From: Lichenifustis flavocetrariae | GTDB taxonomy: Bacteria > Pseudomonadota > Alphaproteobacteria > Rhizobiales > Beijerinckiaceae | Direction of reading: 5' to 3' | Assembly: GCF_026130545.1 (NCBI RefSeq) | Contig: NZ_JAMOIM010000002.1 | Span: forward strand, 62,001 to 126,000 | Length of the DNA stretch: 64,000 nucleotides | Shown here: one piece after another, positions 1-9,348 of the stretch | Numbering within the stretch: the first letter of the stretch is position 1 | Layout of the letters: every line of letters starts with the position of its first letter | Made by a program: the position numbers and the translations under genes | Notes under the pieces: generated by a model | What the model was told of the DNA's origin: nothing | Database searches by the model: none | What the model saw: the letters and a program-made list of their open reading frames with translations, nothing else

Positions 1-78
1 TATGGATATGGTGGCGACGCCTGTTTGCGCCGGGTGTGGGGTCCCTATGGGCCACACTGGGTGAACGTGTGCTACTGA
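1..78 (+). CDS. C-terminal end of a Gly/Tyr-rich protein (5' truncated)
   Basis: An open frame runs in from the left edge (frame 1) and stops at TGA 76-78. The 25 visible residues begin YGYGGDACLRR and end HWVNVCY. Such Gly/Tyr/Trp/Cys-rich tails are common in small exported proteins of Hyphomicrobiales, but too little is visible to name a family. A strong hairpin terminator follows 10 bases after the stop, which supports this being a real gene end. Confidence 0.5.
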   Translation, partial: YGYGGDACLRRVWGPYGPHWVNVCY

Positions 79-88
79 GAGTTTCGAG

Positions 89-113
89 AAGGCCGGCCAC
101 AAGCCGGCCTTTT
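89..113. terminator. Bidirectional Rho-independent terminator
   Basis: A 9-bp stem (89-97 with 103-111) encloses the 5-base loop CACAA. It is flanked by AA on the left and a T run on the right, so it can work on both strands. It lies between the end of the partial gene at 1-78 and the end of the minus-strand methyltransferase, which converge on it. Confidence 0.8.
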
Positions 114-115
114 CT

Positions 116-886
116 CTATGGAATGCACAATCCCAATTCGCCTCGATGCAGGCTTTCGACTTTCGGGGTGAAAAACCCGTTTTCGCCGTGAAGCGGCAGA
201 GGCGATAGCAGCGACAGAGGTGCCTTAGAGCCGCGTCGCATCGACATCAGAATTCTGATCGCTGCCTGGCCTTCACGGGGATAGACGGGAAGGATGCGCA
301 TACCGCCGAATCTGGACGTTGCCGCCGAAAGCAAGCTTGGCAGAGCATCGGGACGATGAATCATCACAAGCCGGCCGTTCGGCTTGAGGAAGCTCGCGAT
401 ACGCAACAGCCAGTCCGCATGCGTACCCCGGTCGAGGACATGAGCCTCTGCTCGCCGCGAGTCGTTAGATGGCCGCACGGTTCCGGGCTCGAAGAACGGC
501 GGGTTCGAGATGACGACATCGGCAACGCCGGTCAGCGCCGCCGATCTGCACACCGCCAAGTCGAAGATGTCAGCTTCTACAACCGACGCGTTAGTGTCGA
601 AGCCGTTTGCCGTGACATTGTAGCGCGCGAGCGCAGCGGTCGCAGGGTGGCGTTCGACGAGAATGGCTTTGACGCCTGGCGCTCGGGAGAGAACTGCAAG
701 CCCGGCCGCACCGATGCCCGCACCGGCATCGATCAATGTTTCGTTCGGAGTCGCCTCAACAAAGGCCGCCAGCAAAACAGCGTCGGTGCCGGCCCTGTGA
801 CCGCCCCTGAATTGGCGCAGCCGTAAGCGCCCCCCCAGGAAATCAGCGTCCTCCCAATCGGGTGTCTCTATCGTGGGCTCGCTCAC
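116..886 (-). CDS. TrmN6-like tRNA1(Val) adenine-N6 methyltransferase family protein
   Basis: A 256-residue class I SAM-dependent methyltransferase. The SAM-binding loop LIDAGAGIGAAGL is at residues 51-63 and the amino-methyltransferase motif NPPFF at 128-132. NPPF/Y motifs methylate exocyclic amines of adenine or glutamine. The N-terminal segment RAGTDAVLLA (31-40) is typical of the YfiC/TrmN6 group, which modifies A37 of tRNA-Val1 in enterobacteria; the substrate here is inferred from family. The start is GTG at 886, and its first four bases overlap the TGA of the DUF2007 gene, so the two are translationally coupled. The gene ends at the bidirectional terminator at 89-113. Confidence 0.85.
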   Translation of the reverse strand: MSEPTIETPDWEDADFLGGRLRLRQFRGGHRAGTDAVLLAAFVEATPNETLIDAGAGIGAAGLAVLSRAPGVKAILVERHPATAALARYNVTANGFDTNASVVEADIFDLAVCRSAALTGVADVVISNPPFFEPGTVRPSNDSRRAEAHVLDRGTHADWLLRIASFLKPNGRLVMIHRPDALPSLLSAATSRFGGMRILPVYPREGQAAIRILMSMRRGSKAPLSLLSPLPLHGENGFFTPKVESLHRGELGLCIP

Positions 887-1104
887 GTGGTGAGTTCGCT
901 GCCAAATCCGGCCTCGCGGAGCAACCGGCGCGCGCGGTCGATGCGATCGCTTGGCACCAAGAGACGTCGGGGCAGGAAGCCCGAGGAGCCTTCGAGCGAC
1001 GACATGTGTTGGTCAGCGATGAGGAACTCGATCCTCTCGCTGTTCAGGATAGCCTCGATGACGGAAAGAAGAACGAGGTCGTTCGTCCGCAACAATTCGA
1101 TCAT
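883..1104 (-). CDS. DUF2007 domain protein
   Basis: A small protein of 73 residues if started at ATG 1104 (MIELLRTND...), which matches the usual DUF2007 N-terminus. An in-frame ATG lies at 1125 and the frame stays open to 1173, but neither site has a convincing ribosome-binding site. The family is a short ferredoxin-like alpha/beta fold proposed to take part in signalling; no catalytic residues are known or seen. It overlaps the following methyltransferase by four bases. The pair diverges from the polyprenyl synthase gene, an arrangement I know from related genomes. Confidence 0.75.
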   Translation of the reverse strand: MIELLRTNDLVLLSVIEAILNSERIEFLIADQHMSSLEGSSGFLPRRLLVPSDRIDRARRLLREAGFGSELTT

Positions 1105-1182
1105 GGGGTTCGGTTGTGACACCATTGTGAGCACGCGGGACCACTGCCCCTCAGTTGCGACCGCCGGGCGCATTCTCTATGG

Positions 1183-2229
1183 TTGGCGCAGCGGGAAACC
1201 ACAAGGAATTCGCATTTGGGTCTGGTCATCCCTTTCGAGGAAGCCACAGGAAGCGGCGATCTTGCAAAACTCGTTTCGCTGGTTCACGGCGACATGGGCA
1301 AGGTTAATGAAACGATCATGGCCCGAACCGACTCGCGCGTGGCGATGATCCCCGAGGTTGCCAATCACCTGATCGAATCGGGTGGCAAGCGGCTGCGACC
1401 CATGATGACGCTCGCGACCGCGGGACTTTGCGGTTACCCGGGACAAGGGCACGTCAAGCTCGCCGCCTCGGTCGAGTTCATGCACACCGCAACGCTACTG
1501 CACGACGACGTTGTGGATGATAGCGACATGCGCCGCGGAAAGCTGGCGGCTCGCATGCTTTGGGGCAACGAGGCTAGCGTGTTGGTCGGCGACTTCCTGC
1601 TCGGCCAAGCCTTCCGGATGATGGTGGAGGTTGGATCCATCCCGTGCCTGGACGTGCTGTCCACCGCCGCGACCGTGATCGCGGAAGGTGAAGTGATGCA
1701 ACTCGCCGCCGCCAAGGACACGACGACGACGGAAGACGACTATATCGCGGTGATTCGCGCCAAGACCGCCGCGCTCTTCGCCGCTGCCTGCGAGGTCGGC
1801 CCGATCATCGCCGGGCGTCCGAAAGCTGAGATTGCGGCATGCCGGGCTTATGGCACCAATCTCGGGATCGCGTTTCAGCTCATCGACGATGCGCTCGATT
1901 ATGGCGGATCGAGCCAGAAGCTTGGCAAGAACACCGGCGACGATTTCCGGGAGGGCAAGATTACTCTCCCGGTCGTGCTGTCGTTCCGGCGCGGCCCTGA
2001 AAGCGAGAGGGCATTCTGGCGGAAGTGCCTTGAAGATGGGCGGATCGATGATGGAGATCTGGAGCGCGCGATCGGCCATGTGCGCAAGCACCGCGCCATC
2101 GAGGACACGATCGAGCGCGCTCGCCATTATGGCGCGATGGCACGGGACGCGCTCGGGTTGTTTCCATCCTCCGAGTGGAAGGATGCTCTTCTCGACGTGG
2201 TCGAGTTCTGCATCGAGCGAGCTCACTGA
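1183..2229 (+). CDS. Polyprenyl (octaprenyl/decaprenyl-type) diphosphate synthase
   Basis: A trans-prenyltransferase that extends farnesyl diphosphate with isopentenyl diphosphate to make the ubiquinone side chain. Visible motifs are GGKRLRP (67-73), the first Asp-rich motif LLHDDVVDDSD (about 105-115) and the second motif FQLIDDALDY (231-240). The length of 348 residues fits the long-chain group. The frame opens at TTG 1183, and a further in-frame TTG at 1216 gives a start closer to usual homologues (...LGLVIPFEE); no good Shine-Dalgarno site separates them, so the N-terminus is uncertain. Whether the product is C40 or C50 cannot be read from the sequence. Confidence 0.88.
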   Translation: MAQRETTRNSHLGLVIPFEEATGSGDLAKLVSLVHGDMGKVNETIMARTDSRVAMIPEVANHLIESGGKRLRPMMTLATAGLCGYPGQGHVKLAASVEFMHTATLLHDDVVDDSDMRRGKLAARMLWGNEASVLVGDFLLGQAFRMMVEVGSIPCLDVLSTAATVIAEGEVMQLAAAKDTTTTEDDYIAVIRAKTAALFAAACEVGPIIAGRPKAEIAACRAYGTNLGIAFQLIDDALDYGGSSQKLGKNTGDDFREGKITLPVVLSFRRGPESERAFWRKCLEDGRIDDGDLERAIGHVRKHRAIEDTIERARHYGAMARDALGLFPSSEWKDALLDVVEFCIERAH

Positions 2230-2303
2230 GGCTTGTTGTCGTGGATCCTCGCTTCGAGCGATCCCCTCTGCGTAGAGCCCGGCAAAACTGAGCCGAGTGC
2301 CCG

Positions 2304-3011
2304 TCAGGCGCCGACGGAATTTATAGTTTCGATCCAGGTTGGTAAATCAGCCAATGAGTCCAATTCCCTGAACCGTGGGTGGCCATGCGGGACGTCGGCG
2401 GACTCGTGCGCCCAGACCAGGGGATAGGGGATCAACGCCGCGTAGCCGCCTATATCAAGCGGCGGCAGGATGTCCGACCTCACTGAGTTCCCCGCCATCA
2501 GGGCTTCGTTCTCGGAGACGTCATAACGCCGGAAGATTCGACGATAAGTCTCCGGCGATTTCTCGCTGACGATCTCAACCCCGGCGAAAAAGGCGCCAAG
2601 CCCCGAGGCCGCGAGCTTGGCTTCCTGATGAAAAAGGTCGCCTTTGGTGATCAATACGACCCGGCCCAACCGCGCGAGCGCCTCGATGGCCTCCTCGACG
2701 CCCGGAAGCGGCTCGACCGGATGCCGCATCATGTCGCGCCCCATCGCGAGGATTTCAGCGACAGCCTCGCCTCTCAGCTTATGGTCGCTCAGGCCCAATG
2801 CCGTCTCCAGCATCGACAAGGTGAAGCCTTTGGCGCCATAGCCGTAAAGGTCGAGGTTCCGCCTTTCCACGGCCTCAAGTTCGGGCTCGACCCGAGCCGC
2901 GTCACAGTAACCTGCGAGAAGTTCGACGAACCGGCTCTGAGTCGCACGAAAGATCGTCTCGTTGTGCCAGAGCGTATCGTCGGCATCGAGGCCGATCAGG
3001 GAAATCGTCAT
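2304..3011 (-). CDS. HAD-superfamily hydrolase
   Basis: A 235-residue haloacid-dehalogenase-type hydrolase. Motif I is DADDTLWHNE at residues 9-18, with the nucleophile Asp9 and acid/base Asp11. A motif II/III-like LITKGD lies in the middle and a helical cap insertion sits between. The open frame extends upstream to 3185, but that part overlaps ispE and lacks homology features, so ATG 3011 is chosen. The gene starts four bases after the ispE stop, implying one transcript. Substrate unknown; this group is often annotated as a phosphoglycolate-phosphatase or YjjG-like nucleotidase. Confidence 0.82.
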   Translation of the reverse strand: MTISLIGLDADDTLWHNETIFRATQSRFVELLAGYCDAARVEPELEAVERRNLDLYGYGAKGFTLSMLETALGLSDHKLRGEAVAEILAMGRDMMRHPVEPLPGVEEAIEALARLGRVVLITKGDLFHQEAKLAASGLGAFFAGVEIVSEKSPETYRRIFRRYDVSENEALMAGNSVRSDILPPLDIGGYAALIPYPLVWAHESADVPHGHPRFRELDSLADLPTWIETINSVGA

Positions 3012-3015
3012 GCGC

Positions 3016-3885
3016 TTACCGGAGTAGAGTGCTCTTGATCCACCATCCAGGGTGATCGCGGCGAATGACCTGCATGGCCCGCGCGGCCGCGCGGCAGGAG
3101 TCGAACAGACCGAAGCAGGTGGCGCCCGAGCCCGACATGCGCGCGAGCCGGCAACCTCGTGCCGCGCCAAGCACGGCGAGCACATCGCCGATCACCGGCG
3201 CGAGCACACCGGCCGCATCCTCCATATCGTTCCTGGCACGTCGCAATCGCGCGAGAAGAGCCTCGGTGGAGAGATCGGGCGCGAGTTCGGGGTGAACCGC
3301 TCCATGATGCGCCTGACCAGGCTGCAAGCCGATCCGGCCGAACACGTGGCGGGTTTCGAGCTTGACACCGGGGTTGACCAGCAGGGCCACGAGCGGTGCC
3401 AGTATCAGGTCGTCCCCGAGACGCTCACCAATGCCGCGCATCATGCGTGCCCTCGGCCGGAGGCACACCGGCACGTCCGCGCCGGTCGCTTGCGCGGCGG
3501 CGAACAGTCGCGCGTCATCGAGCGGAAGACCATTGGCTTCGGCAAGAAGTCGCAGCGCCGCCGCGGCATCCGACGAGCCGCCGCCGATCCCAGCGGCGAC
3601 AGGCAGCAGCTTGGTGAGCCGAAAGGAGCCGAGAGTTAGCCGAGGCACGCGGTCTGCCAACTCGCGCGCGGCGCGGAGGACGAGATTGTCGTTGTCGCTG
3701 CCAGCCGCCGCCGCAGTCGGACCCGCTACTGTGAGCGAGAGTGCGGGGCCAGGGTCGAGCGACAAGACGTCGCCGGAGCCCGCGAAAGCCACGAGGCTTT
3801 CCAGCTCATGATAGCCGTCGTCGCGCCGCCCGAGGATGTGCAGCGACAGGTTGATTTTTGCAGGCGCTCGCGCGATCAGAGTCAT
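3016..3885 (-). CDS. ispE: 4-diphosphocytidyl-2-C-methyl-D-erythritol kinase
   Basis: Cytosolic GHMP kinase that phosphorylates the 2-hydroxyl of CDP-methylerythritol in the MEP isoprenoid pathway. The N-terminus [19 protein letters not shown] and the Gly-rich ATP loop [18 protein letters not shown] (residues 94-111) are diagnostic. The length is 289 residues, normal for IspE. The frame is open to 4149, but the upstream part has no family similarity; ATG 3885 gives the canonical start. It is followed within four bases by the HAD hydrolase. The nearby polyprenyl synthase uses the end product of this pathway, although it is transcribed separately. Confidence 0.93.
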   Translation of the reverse strand: MTLIARAPAKINLSLHILGRRDDGYHELESLVAFAGSGDVLSLDPGPALSLTVAGPTAAAAGSDNDNLVLRAARELADRVPRLTLGSFRLTKLLPVAAGIGGGSSDAAAALRLLAEANGLPLDDARLFAAAQATGADVPVCLRPRARMMRGIGERLGDDLILAPLVALLVNPGVKLETRHVFGRIGLQPGQAHHGAVHPELAPDLSTEALLARLRRARNDMEDAAGVLAPVIGDVLAVLGAARGCRLARMSGSGATCFGLFDSCRAAARAMQVIRRDHPGWWIKSTLLR

Positions 3886-4358
3886 GCGCGCTAAACACCC
3901 CAAGCGGCAACACGGGTCAAGCGACGACGCAGCCGCCTTGTAGCAGGCTTGTTGAGGTAGCGCTCGGATCATATCGCGAATCCAAGAGAAATGGACCGGT
4001 GCGATGGGATTCGCGCGTTGAAACGCCCGCTTTCTGATCTTCAACCGAGGATTATACGTCCGGGATAATTGTGCCGACGACACGTTTGCGAAGGAGGGGG
4101 CCTTGATGAGTTCCGATCGCGTAAAGAGCCGAAGCCGCACAGAAATCAATCAAGGCTTTGTGCGTTGCACAAGATTCCATCCATGATTTGGTGACCATTG
4201 CTCACGTATGGTGGGAACCTACACTTCGTCATTTACATTTCTCACAGGACAAGCTTGATACACTCAGGCCGTGCTTTGACGTTGCGGGCCGGGGTTAGAT
4301 ACGATGGATCACAGCTGGATCGCCGAGGTGTATCCTGCGTCGCAACGACTGTTTTGCC
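3886..4358. other. Intergenic region between ispE and the MBL-fold gene
   Basis: This 473-base divergent region has no open frame with protein-like composition on either strand. It holds a candidate sigma-70-type promoter for the downstream plus-strand gene (4276-4305). Otherwise I see no repeat or hairpin of note. Confidence 0.5.
4276..4305 (+). promoter_or_regulatory. Candidate sigma-70-type promoter for the MBL-fold gene
   Basis: TTGACG at 4276-4281 and TACGAT at 4300-4305 are separated by 18 bases. This would place the transcript start about 45-50 bases before ATG 4359. The -35 matches the consensus at five of six positions and the -10 at four of six. Judged by eye only. Confidence 0.35.
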
Positions 4359-5234
4359 ATGGTCTTTGAGGACAGGACATCTTCAACCGACGGATTGACG
4401 GTCCGGTTTTGGGGCACCCGGGGTTCTCTTCCGAGGCCCGGACCAGAGTTTTTGCGCTACGGCGGCAACACCACTTGCGTGGAATTCAGGTTGGGGACGC
4501 GTCTTTTTATCGTTGACGCCGGTTCCGGCATCGCGGATGCCGGCAAGGCCTTGATGGAACATGCGCCTCAAGGGTTCGACATTCTTTTCAGCCATCTGCA
4601 TCACGATCACATTTCGGGCCTGCCCTTCTTCAGCCCGGCGCTGAAGCGCGACTGCTCGATCCGCCTGCATTGCGGAAATCTCAACGGCGAAAGCCCTGAG
4701 GCCGCTTTGGGCCAGATGTTTTGCCCGCCGCTCTTCCCAATTTCGCTTTCGGCACTGCCCTGCCGCTTCTCGTATCGGGGATTCAGATCCGGGGCGTCCT
4801 TGGATTTCGGAGACGGCATTGTGATTGGCACATGCAGCCTCGAACATCCTGGTGGGGCAACGGCCTATCGGTTCGAATATGGCGGCCGTAGCGTGTGTTT
4901 CATCTCCGACATCGAACACCGACCTGGCATTATGGACGAGAAACTCGTCGATTTTTGCTCACACGCGGATCTCGTCATCTACGATAGCATGTTCAACGAG
5001 GCGGAATTCAAGGAATGCCGCGGGTGGGGTCATTCCACTTGGGACGCAGGGGTGGCATTGTGCAAAGCCGCAGGCGCGCGGGCGCTAGCTGCAACCCACC
5101 ATCACATGCGCCACACCGACGCGATTCTCGACACCGTCGATCAGCAGGTGCGGGCAGCGTTGCCGGGGTCCTTTGTCGCGCGTGAGGGGCAGATTGTCTG
5201 CCTGAAATCGCGTGTGCCTGAATGCGTGGCCTAG
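4359..5234 (+). CDS. Metallo-beta-lactamase-fold hydrolase
   Basis: A 291-residue MBL-fold protein. The metal-binding motif HLHHDH is at residues 79-84, followed by a FISDIEH segment that supplies an Asp ligand and later GWGHST and ATHHHMRH His-rich stretches. The opening RFWGTRGSLPRPG and YGGNTTC is typical of the PhnP/RNase Z-like 'MBL fold metallo-hydrolase' group, often cyclic-nucleotide phosphodiesterases or domains linked to signalling. The start is not certain: ATG 4359 lacks a clear ribosome-binding site, and TTG 4395 would begin right before the conserved LTVRFWGTRG. Monocistronic. Substrate unknown. Confidence 0.8.
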   Translation: MVFEDRTSSTDGLTVRFWGTRGSLPRPGPEFLRYGGNTTCVEFRLGTRLFIVDAGSGIADAGKALMEHAPQGFDILFSHLHHDHISGLPFFSPALKRDCSIRLHCGNLNGESPEAALGQMFCPPLFPISLSALPCRFSYRGFRSGASLDFGDGIVIGTCSLEHPGGATAYRFEYGGRSVCFISDIEHRPGIMDEKLVDFCSHADLVIYDSMFNEAEFKECRGWGHSTWDAGVALCKAAGARALAATHHHMRHTDAILDTVDQQVRAALPGSFVAREGQIVCLKSRVPECVA

Positions 5235-5520
5235 GGCCCGTTCACTTTTATCCGATGCCGCATCTTCAAGCGGCTGCCGATTCACAGGCATTCCAGGATG
5301 AATCATGTTGATTCACTTGGTCGGATGCAATCTGCGGTCTGGTCAATTGCGATACGAGTAGGAGTGGGGTGCGGTGTTGGTGGGAGCGCGTCTTTCGCTT
5401 TCGAAGGCGTGCCGAGGCCTTGCGTCGCGATTAGACAAGGATATCTGCAGCTAGCGTGACATCTTAGGCTGCGAAGCGGTCGTTCAAAGACGTGCCTACC
5501 GTTGCCAATCCGAGTTACGC

Positions 5521-7314
5521 GTGTCCCGTTTTCTCCGTGACAAATACCCAGCCACTCTCCCTGCGGCCGTCCGCAACTTCGTGCGAAGCCGCGCCACTGG
5601 CCTCGTTGCGGTGGCTGCCTTTGTGGGTGTGCTCTCCGGTTGTGCCGATGTGGCGATCGAGACCGTGGTTCAATTCCTTCACATCGTCTTGTTCGATCTT
5701 CCTCGGCACCAGCACTTAAGTGCAGCCAGCAAGTTGACGCCCTGGCGCGGGGTCCTTGTCCCTGTCATGGGTGGATGTGTGTTGGCGATTCTGACATTGG
5801 TCGCGCGGCCCCTCGCCGGCCGGCTCGCCGACGCCATCGAGGCCAATGCCCTCTACGGCGGACGGCTCTCGCTGCGCGGCAGTCTGTTCGTGACCGCGCA
5901 AACCATACTGTCGAGCGGCTTTGGCGGATCGGTGGGCCTCGAGGCCGGCTACACGCAAATTTGTGCGGCGCTCGCCTCTCGCATTGGGATCACGCTTGCG
6001 GCCCGGCGTGCCGACATGCGCCTGCTCGTGGCCTGCGGCGCGGCAGGTGCGATTGGCGGTGCATTCAACGCGCCCCTTGCAGGCGCGTTTTACGGCTTCG
6101 AGGTCGTACTCGGCACCTACACGGTCGGCGCGTTGGCTCCCGTGGCCACCAGTTCTCTCGTGGCCTGCCTGATCACGCATCAGTTCATGGACCCAGGTTA
6201 CCTCATTCCACCGAACTCAATGGCCGCGATGGCGCCGGGCGATATCGTCCACATCGGTTTGATCAGTCTCATGGCGGCTCTCCTCGGCATCGTTCTGATG
6301 CGGGGAGTAGGCGCGAGCGAAGCACTGTTTTCGTCCTTCAAGGTCGATCTTCGGCTCCGTCCGGTCATCGGCGGCCTGATCATCGGATTGATGAGCCTCA
6401 TCACGCCACAGGTCTTGGGCGCCGGCCACGGCGCGCTGAGCCTGGACCTCGCGGCGGTCGTCACCCCGGCCGGACTGGCGATCCTCTTCGCCCTCAAGAG
6501 TATCGCGTCCTCGGTTTCGCTCGGCTCCGGCTTCCGCGGCGGATTGTTCTATGCGTCACTTCTCCTCGGCGCCCTGGTTGGCCGCTTTTATGCCGAGGTG
6601 ATCCCCACCTTCGCGTCGGGATTGCCGCTCGACCCGGGCCTTGCTGCACTGGCCGGCATGGCGGCCTTCGCGACCGGGGTCATCGGCGCACCGATCACGA
6701 TGACGGCGCTCGCCTTGGAGACGACAGGGAACTTCCCCGTGACACTCGCGGCTCTGATTGCAGCCACGATCGCATCGTTGATCGTCCGCGACCTCTTCGG
6801 TTATTCGTTCGCGACCTGGCGCTTCCATCTGCGAGGCGAAGCCATTCGCGGTCCTCATGACGTCGGCTGGATGCGCGATCTGACAGTCCGCAAGCTGATG
6901 CGGACCGACATTCGCACCGCCGCATCGACGCTGACAATCGAACAGGCCAGGGCCGCATTTCCGCTCGGATCGTTGAAGACTTTCGCGCTGGTCGACGCCG
7001 CAGACAGCTATGTGGGTCTGGTGATCCTCGACGATCTTTATACGGTCGACGTCCACCCCGAAGATCCCGTCACCAAGGTCATGCGTCATAGCCATACGGT
7101 CTTGCTGCCGTCGATGACGGTGCGGGAAGCTCTCGATATTTTCGAATCCTCTGAGTCGGACGCGCTGGTGGTCGTCGACCGGGCCACCAGCCGCCACATC
7201 ATCGGATCGCTGAGCGAGTCGCATGCTCTGCGCGCCTATGGCCGCGAACTCGAACGGCAGAGCCCCGACAATGTCACGAGTTTTCAGCCAAAGGGCGAAA
7301 GGCTCCGTGGCTGA
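5521..7314 (+). CDS. CLC-family chloride channel/antiporter with C-terminal CBS pair
   Basis: A 597-residue inner-membrane protein with about ten hydrophobic segments (residues 25-440) followed by a soluble tail (about 450-585) that fits two CBS domains, which commonly bind adenine nucleotides. CLC-like motifs are GSVGLEAGY (136-144), where Glu141 matches the gating glutamate, and GSGFRGGLFYASLLLG, which corresponds to the helix-N filter. The first filter motif GSGIP of classical CLCs is not seen; NALYGGRLSLRG is in its place, so ion selectivity may differ. The start is GTG 5521. Monocistronic, with 286 bases of non-coding DNA before it. Confidence 0.85.
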   Translation: MSRFLRDKYPATLPAAVRNFVRSRATGLVAVAAFVGVLSGCADVAIETVVQFLHIVLFDLPRHQHLSAASKLTPWRGVLVPVMGGCVLAILTLVARPLAGRLADAIEANALYGGRLSLRGSLFVTAQTILSSGFGGSVGLEAGYTQICAALASRIGITLAARRADMRLLVACGAAGAIGGAFNAPLAGAFYGFEVVLGTYTVGALAPVATSSLVACLITHQFMDPGYLIPPNSMAAMAPGDIVHIGLISLMAALLGIVLMRGVGASEALFSSFKVDLRLRPVIGGLIIGLMSLITPQVLGAGHGALSLDLAAVVTPAGLAILFALKSIASSVSLGSGFRGGLFYASLLLGALVGRFYAEVIPTFASGLPLDPGLAALAGMAAFATGVIGAPITMTALALETTGNFPVTLAALIAATIASLIVRDLFGYSFATWRFHLRGEAIRGPHDVGWMRDLTVRKLMRTDIRTAASTLTIEQARAAFPLGSLKTFALVDAADSYVGLVILDDLYTVDVHPEDPVTKVMRHSHTVLLPSMTVREALDIFESSESDALVVVDRATSRHIIGSLSESHALRAYGRELERQSPDNVTSFQPKGERLRG

Positions 7315-7400
7315 CGCGGCCGCGGTCAGGCATCATCGGCCCTTGCCGGTTCATCCCAACCAACTACTTGCCGACAGGAGAGACGTCGGAGACTTGGTCC

Positions 7401-8486
7401 ATGGCCTATGACAGCTTGTTTCAACCTTATGTGCTGGGAGATCTGACGCTCAAGAACCGAATCGTCATGGCTCCACTGACGCGCAACCGTGCCACGCATG
7501 GCACCGCTGCCCCCAACGACTTGAATGCCGAGTATTATCGGCAGCGGGCCGGTGCCGGCCTTATCGTCGCGGAGGCAACGCAGATCTCACAGCAAGGCCA
7601 GGGTTATGCCTGGACACCCGGCATCTACACGAGCGAACAGGTCGATGGCTGGCGCAAAGTCACGAAGGCCATGCACGCCGCCGGCGGCCACATCTATCTT
7701 CAGCTCTGGCATGTGGGCCGCATTTCCCACACGTCGCTGCAACCCAACGGGGGTGCTCCCGTTGCACCCTCGGCCATTCAGGCGAAGGTGAAGACCTTTA
7801 TCGAAACTGGTTTCGCCGACGTGTCTGCGCCCCGTGCCCTCGAGTCCGAGGAGATCCCCGGCATCGTCCGCAACTACCTGAATGCGGCCGAGAATGCGGA
7901 ACGGGCGGGCTTCGACGGCGTCGAACTTCACGCGGCGAACGGTTATCTTCTCGACCAATTCCTGCGCAACGGCGCCAACAAGCGGCACGACGCCTATGGC
8001 GGATCGATCGACAATCGCACACGCCTGACAATTGAAGTCCTGCTCACGCTGTGCCGCGTGTTCCCGAAGGAGCGGGTTGGCATTCGCTTGTCGCCCGTGA
8101 GCAATCTCAACGATCTGGAGGATAGCGATCCTCAGCCGCTGTTCGACCACCTCGTCCGGGAACTCGATGCGCTGAAGATCGGCTACATGCACGTGATCGA
8201 GGGCGAGACGCAGGGACCCCGCGACGCCACTGCCTTCGATTTCGCGAGGCTGCGGAAAGCATTCAAGGGCACCTACATAGCCAATAACGGCTATGACGGC
8301 GCGATGGCGGCGGATGCGATTTCAACAGGAAAGGCCGACCTCGTGGCCTTCGGACGCGCGTTCATCGCGAATCCGGACCTGCCCGAGCGGCTGCGGCAGA
8401 GCGCGCCCCTCGCGCGAGACAACAAGGAGACGTGGTATGGCGGTGGCGCAGAAGGATACACGAGCTATCCGGCCATGACGTCGTAG
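7401..8486 (+). CDS. nemA: Old yellow enzyme-family alkene reductase (NemA-like)
   Basis: A 361-residue FMN-dependent TIM-barrel oxidoreductase that reduces activated C=C bonds and nitro compounds with NAD(P)H. Diagnostic segments are MAPLTRNRA (residues 23-31), LQLWHVGRISH and the substrate-binding His/Asn pair in ELHAANGYLLDQFLR (near 176), then YGGSIDNRTR. The start is ATG 7401, about ten bases after a GGAG; the frame is open to 7368 but the extra residues are not family-like. Usual roles are xenobiotic or electrophile detoxification; the natural substrate is unknown. The symbol is by family resemblance. Confidence 0.85.
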   Translation: MAYDSLFQPYVLGDLTLKNRIVMAPLTRNRATHGTAAPNDLNAEYYRQRAGAGLIVAEATQISQQGQGYAWTPGIYTSEQVDGWRKVTKAMHAAGGHIYLQLWHVGRISHTSLQPNGGAPVAPSAIQAKVKTFIETGFADVSAPRALESEEIPGIVRNYLNAAENAERAGFDGVELHAANGYLLDQFLRNGANKRHDAYGGSIDNRTRLTIEVLLTLCRVFPKERVGIRLSPVSNLNDLEDSDPQPLFDHLVRELDALKIGYMHVIEGETQGPRDATAFDFARLRKAFKGTYIANNGYDGAMAADAISTGKADLVAFGRAFIANPDLPERLRQSAPLARDNKETWYGGGAEGYTSYPAMTS

Positions 8487-8517
8487 CGTCTGGACGCGTT
8501 ATTGCAGCTGTCCGGGC

Positions 8518-9045
8518 TCAGTCGCGGGCGATGATCTCCCGTTCACCCGCATGCACCAGTGCCTCGCCGGTAAGTCCGGGTTTGCGCCGCGCCAGGAAAT
8601 TCGGTCGCGTCTTCGAAGGTCGATACCGGCGCGGAAGTGCGACATCGGCGGCGGAACTGTCCGGTGTCCCTTCGGCCACCTCGTAACGACCGATCTCGCG
8701 CTCAACCAAGGCGGGCAGACCCAGCACTCGGGCCCAAAGGCGCCAATCCGCGATGATGTTGCGGTCGTCGAAGGCCTCGTCGAGCACCACCGTCAGGTCA
8801 GCATCCGGATGCACGAGACATACCTGGTACACCAGCGCCTCGTCCACACCGGGGCGCAGGCACAGGGCGACGCCCCGGTAAGCCGAGACTGCCAGAGCGA
8901 CATGCATTTCGACGCCGCCGACACGCCGGTTGATGGTCACATGGGTGTTGCTGATCGCGATCTCGCGCCGGCCTCTGTCGGCGCGTGCGTCGGGCCGGGT
9001 CGCCGCGAAAAAAGGCTCGGTGGCGGCTCTCGGGCTGAAGGTCAT
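8518..9045 (-). CDS. DUF6101 family protein
   Basis: A 175-residue soluble protein ending in the family's conserved C-terminus (KTRPNFLARRKPG then HAGEREIIARD). A central region, VALAVSAYRGVALCLRP, is followed by a VVLDEAFDDRNIIADW segment. AAGGAG lies eight to nine bases before ATG 9045, supporting the start. The family is restricted to alphaproteobacteria as far as I know, with no assigned function. A 175-residue plus-strand frame covers nearly the same bases but has no family features and is taken as a shadow. Confidence 0.75.
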   Translation of the reverse strand: MTFSPRAATEPFFAATRPDARADRGRREIAISNTHVTINRRVGGVEMHVALAVSAYRGVALCLRPGVDEALVYQVCLVHPDADLTVVLDEAFDDRNIIADWRLWARVLGLPALVEREIGRYEVAEGTPDSSAADVALPRRYRPSKTRPNFLARRKPGLTGEALVHAGEREIIARD

Positions 9046-9348
9046 CTGTTCCGCTCCTTGCTGACGAAGGCCTTGTAGGTCCCCGTCCTCTTGGCGCGAG
9101 ACTGGCCCGCGTTCCCCCAGCGAGATGCTAAGAGGGGTGGTTAAGCAGCGGTGACCGGAGGCGTTTTGCCCGGCTGTCTTCCCGCATGGATGCCGTCGGG
9201 TGAGCCAATTGAATCAAATTGCGCATATTCAGGTGACGAAGTCCGGTTTGCACAGGGCTGCGCCGATTCGGGAGCTTGCAAGGCAGGAGACTGGAAGCTA
9301 GAGCCGAACTGGCTGATAGAGCCGGCCTACCTTCGCGAGGTGAAGCCA
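9046..9348. other. Intergenic region upstream of cysQ
   Basis: This is 303 bases between the divergent DUF6101 and cysQ genes. The cysQ frame is open through most of it (from 9151), but that stretch has no signal peptide or homology features and is best read as non-coding leader. I see no clear promoter. Confidence 0.4.

Noticed and set aside
8551-9078. 175-codon plus-strand frame opposite the DUF6101 gene
   Set aside because: The minus-strand product has the conserved family C-terminus and a good ribosome-binding site; the plus-strand one has neither.
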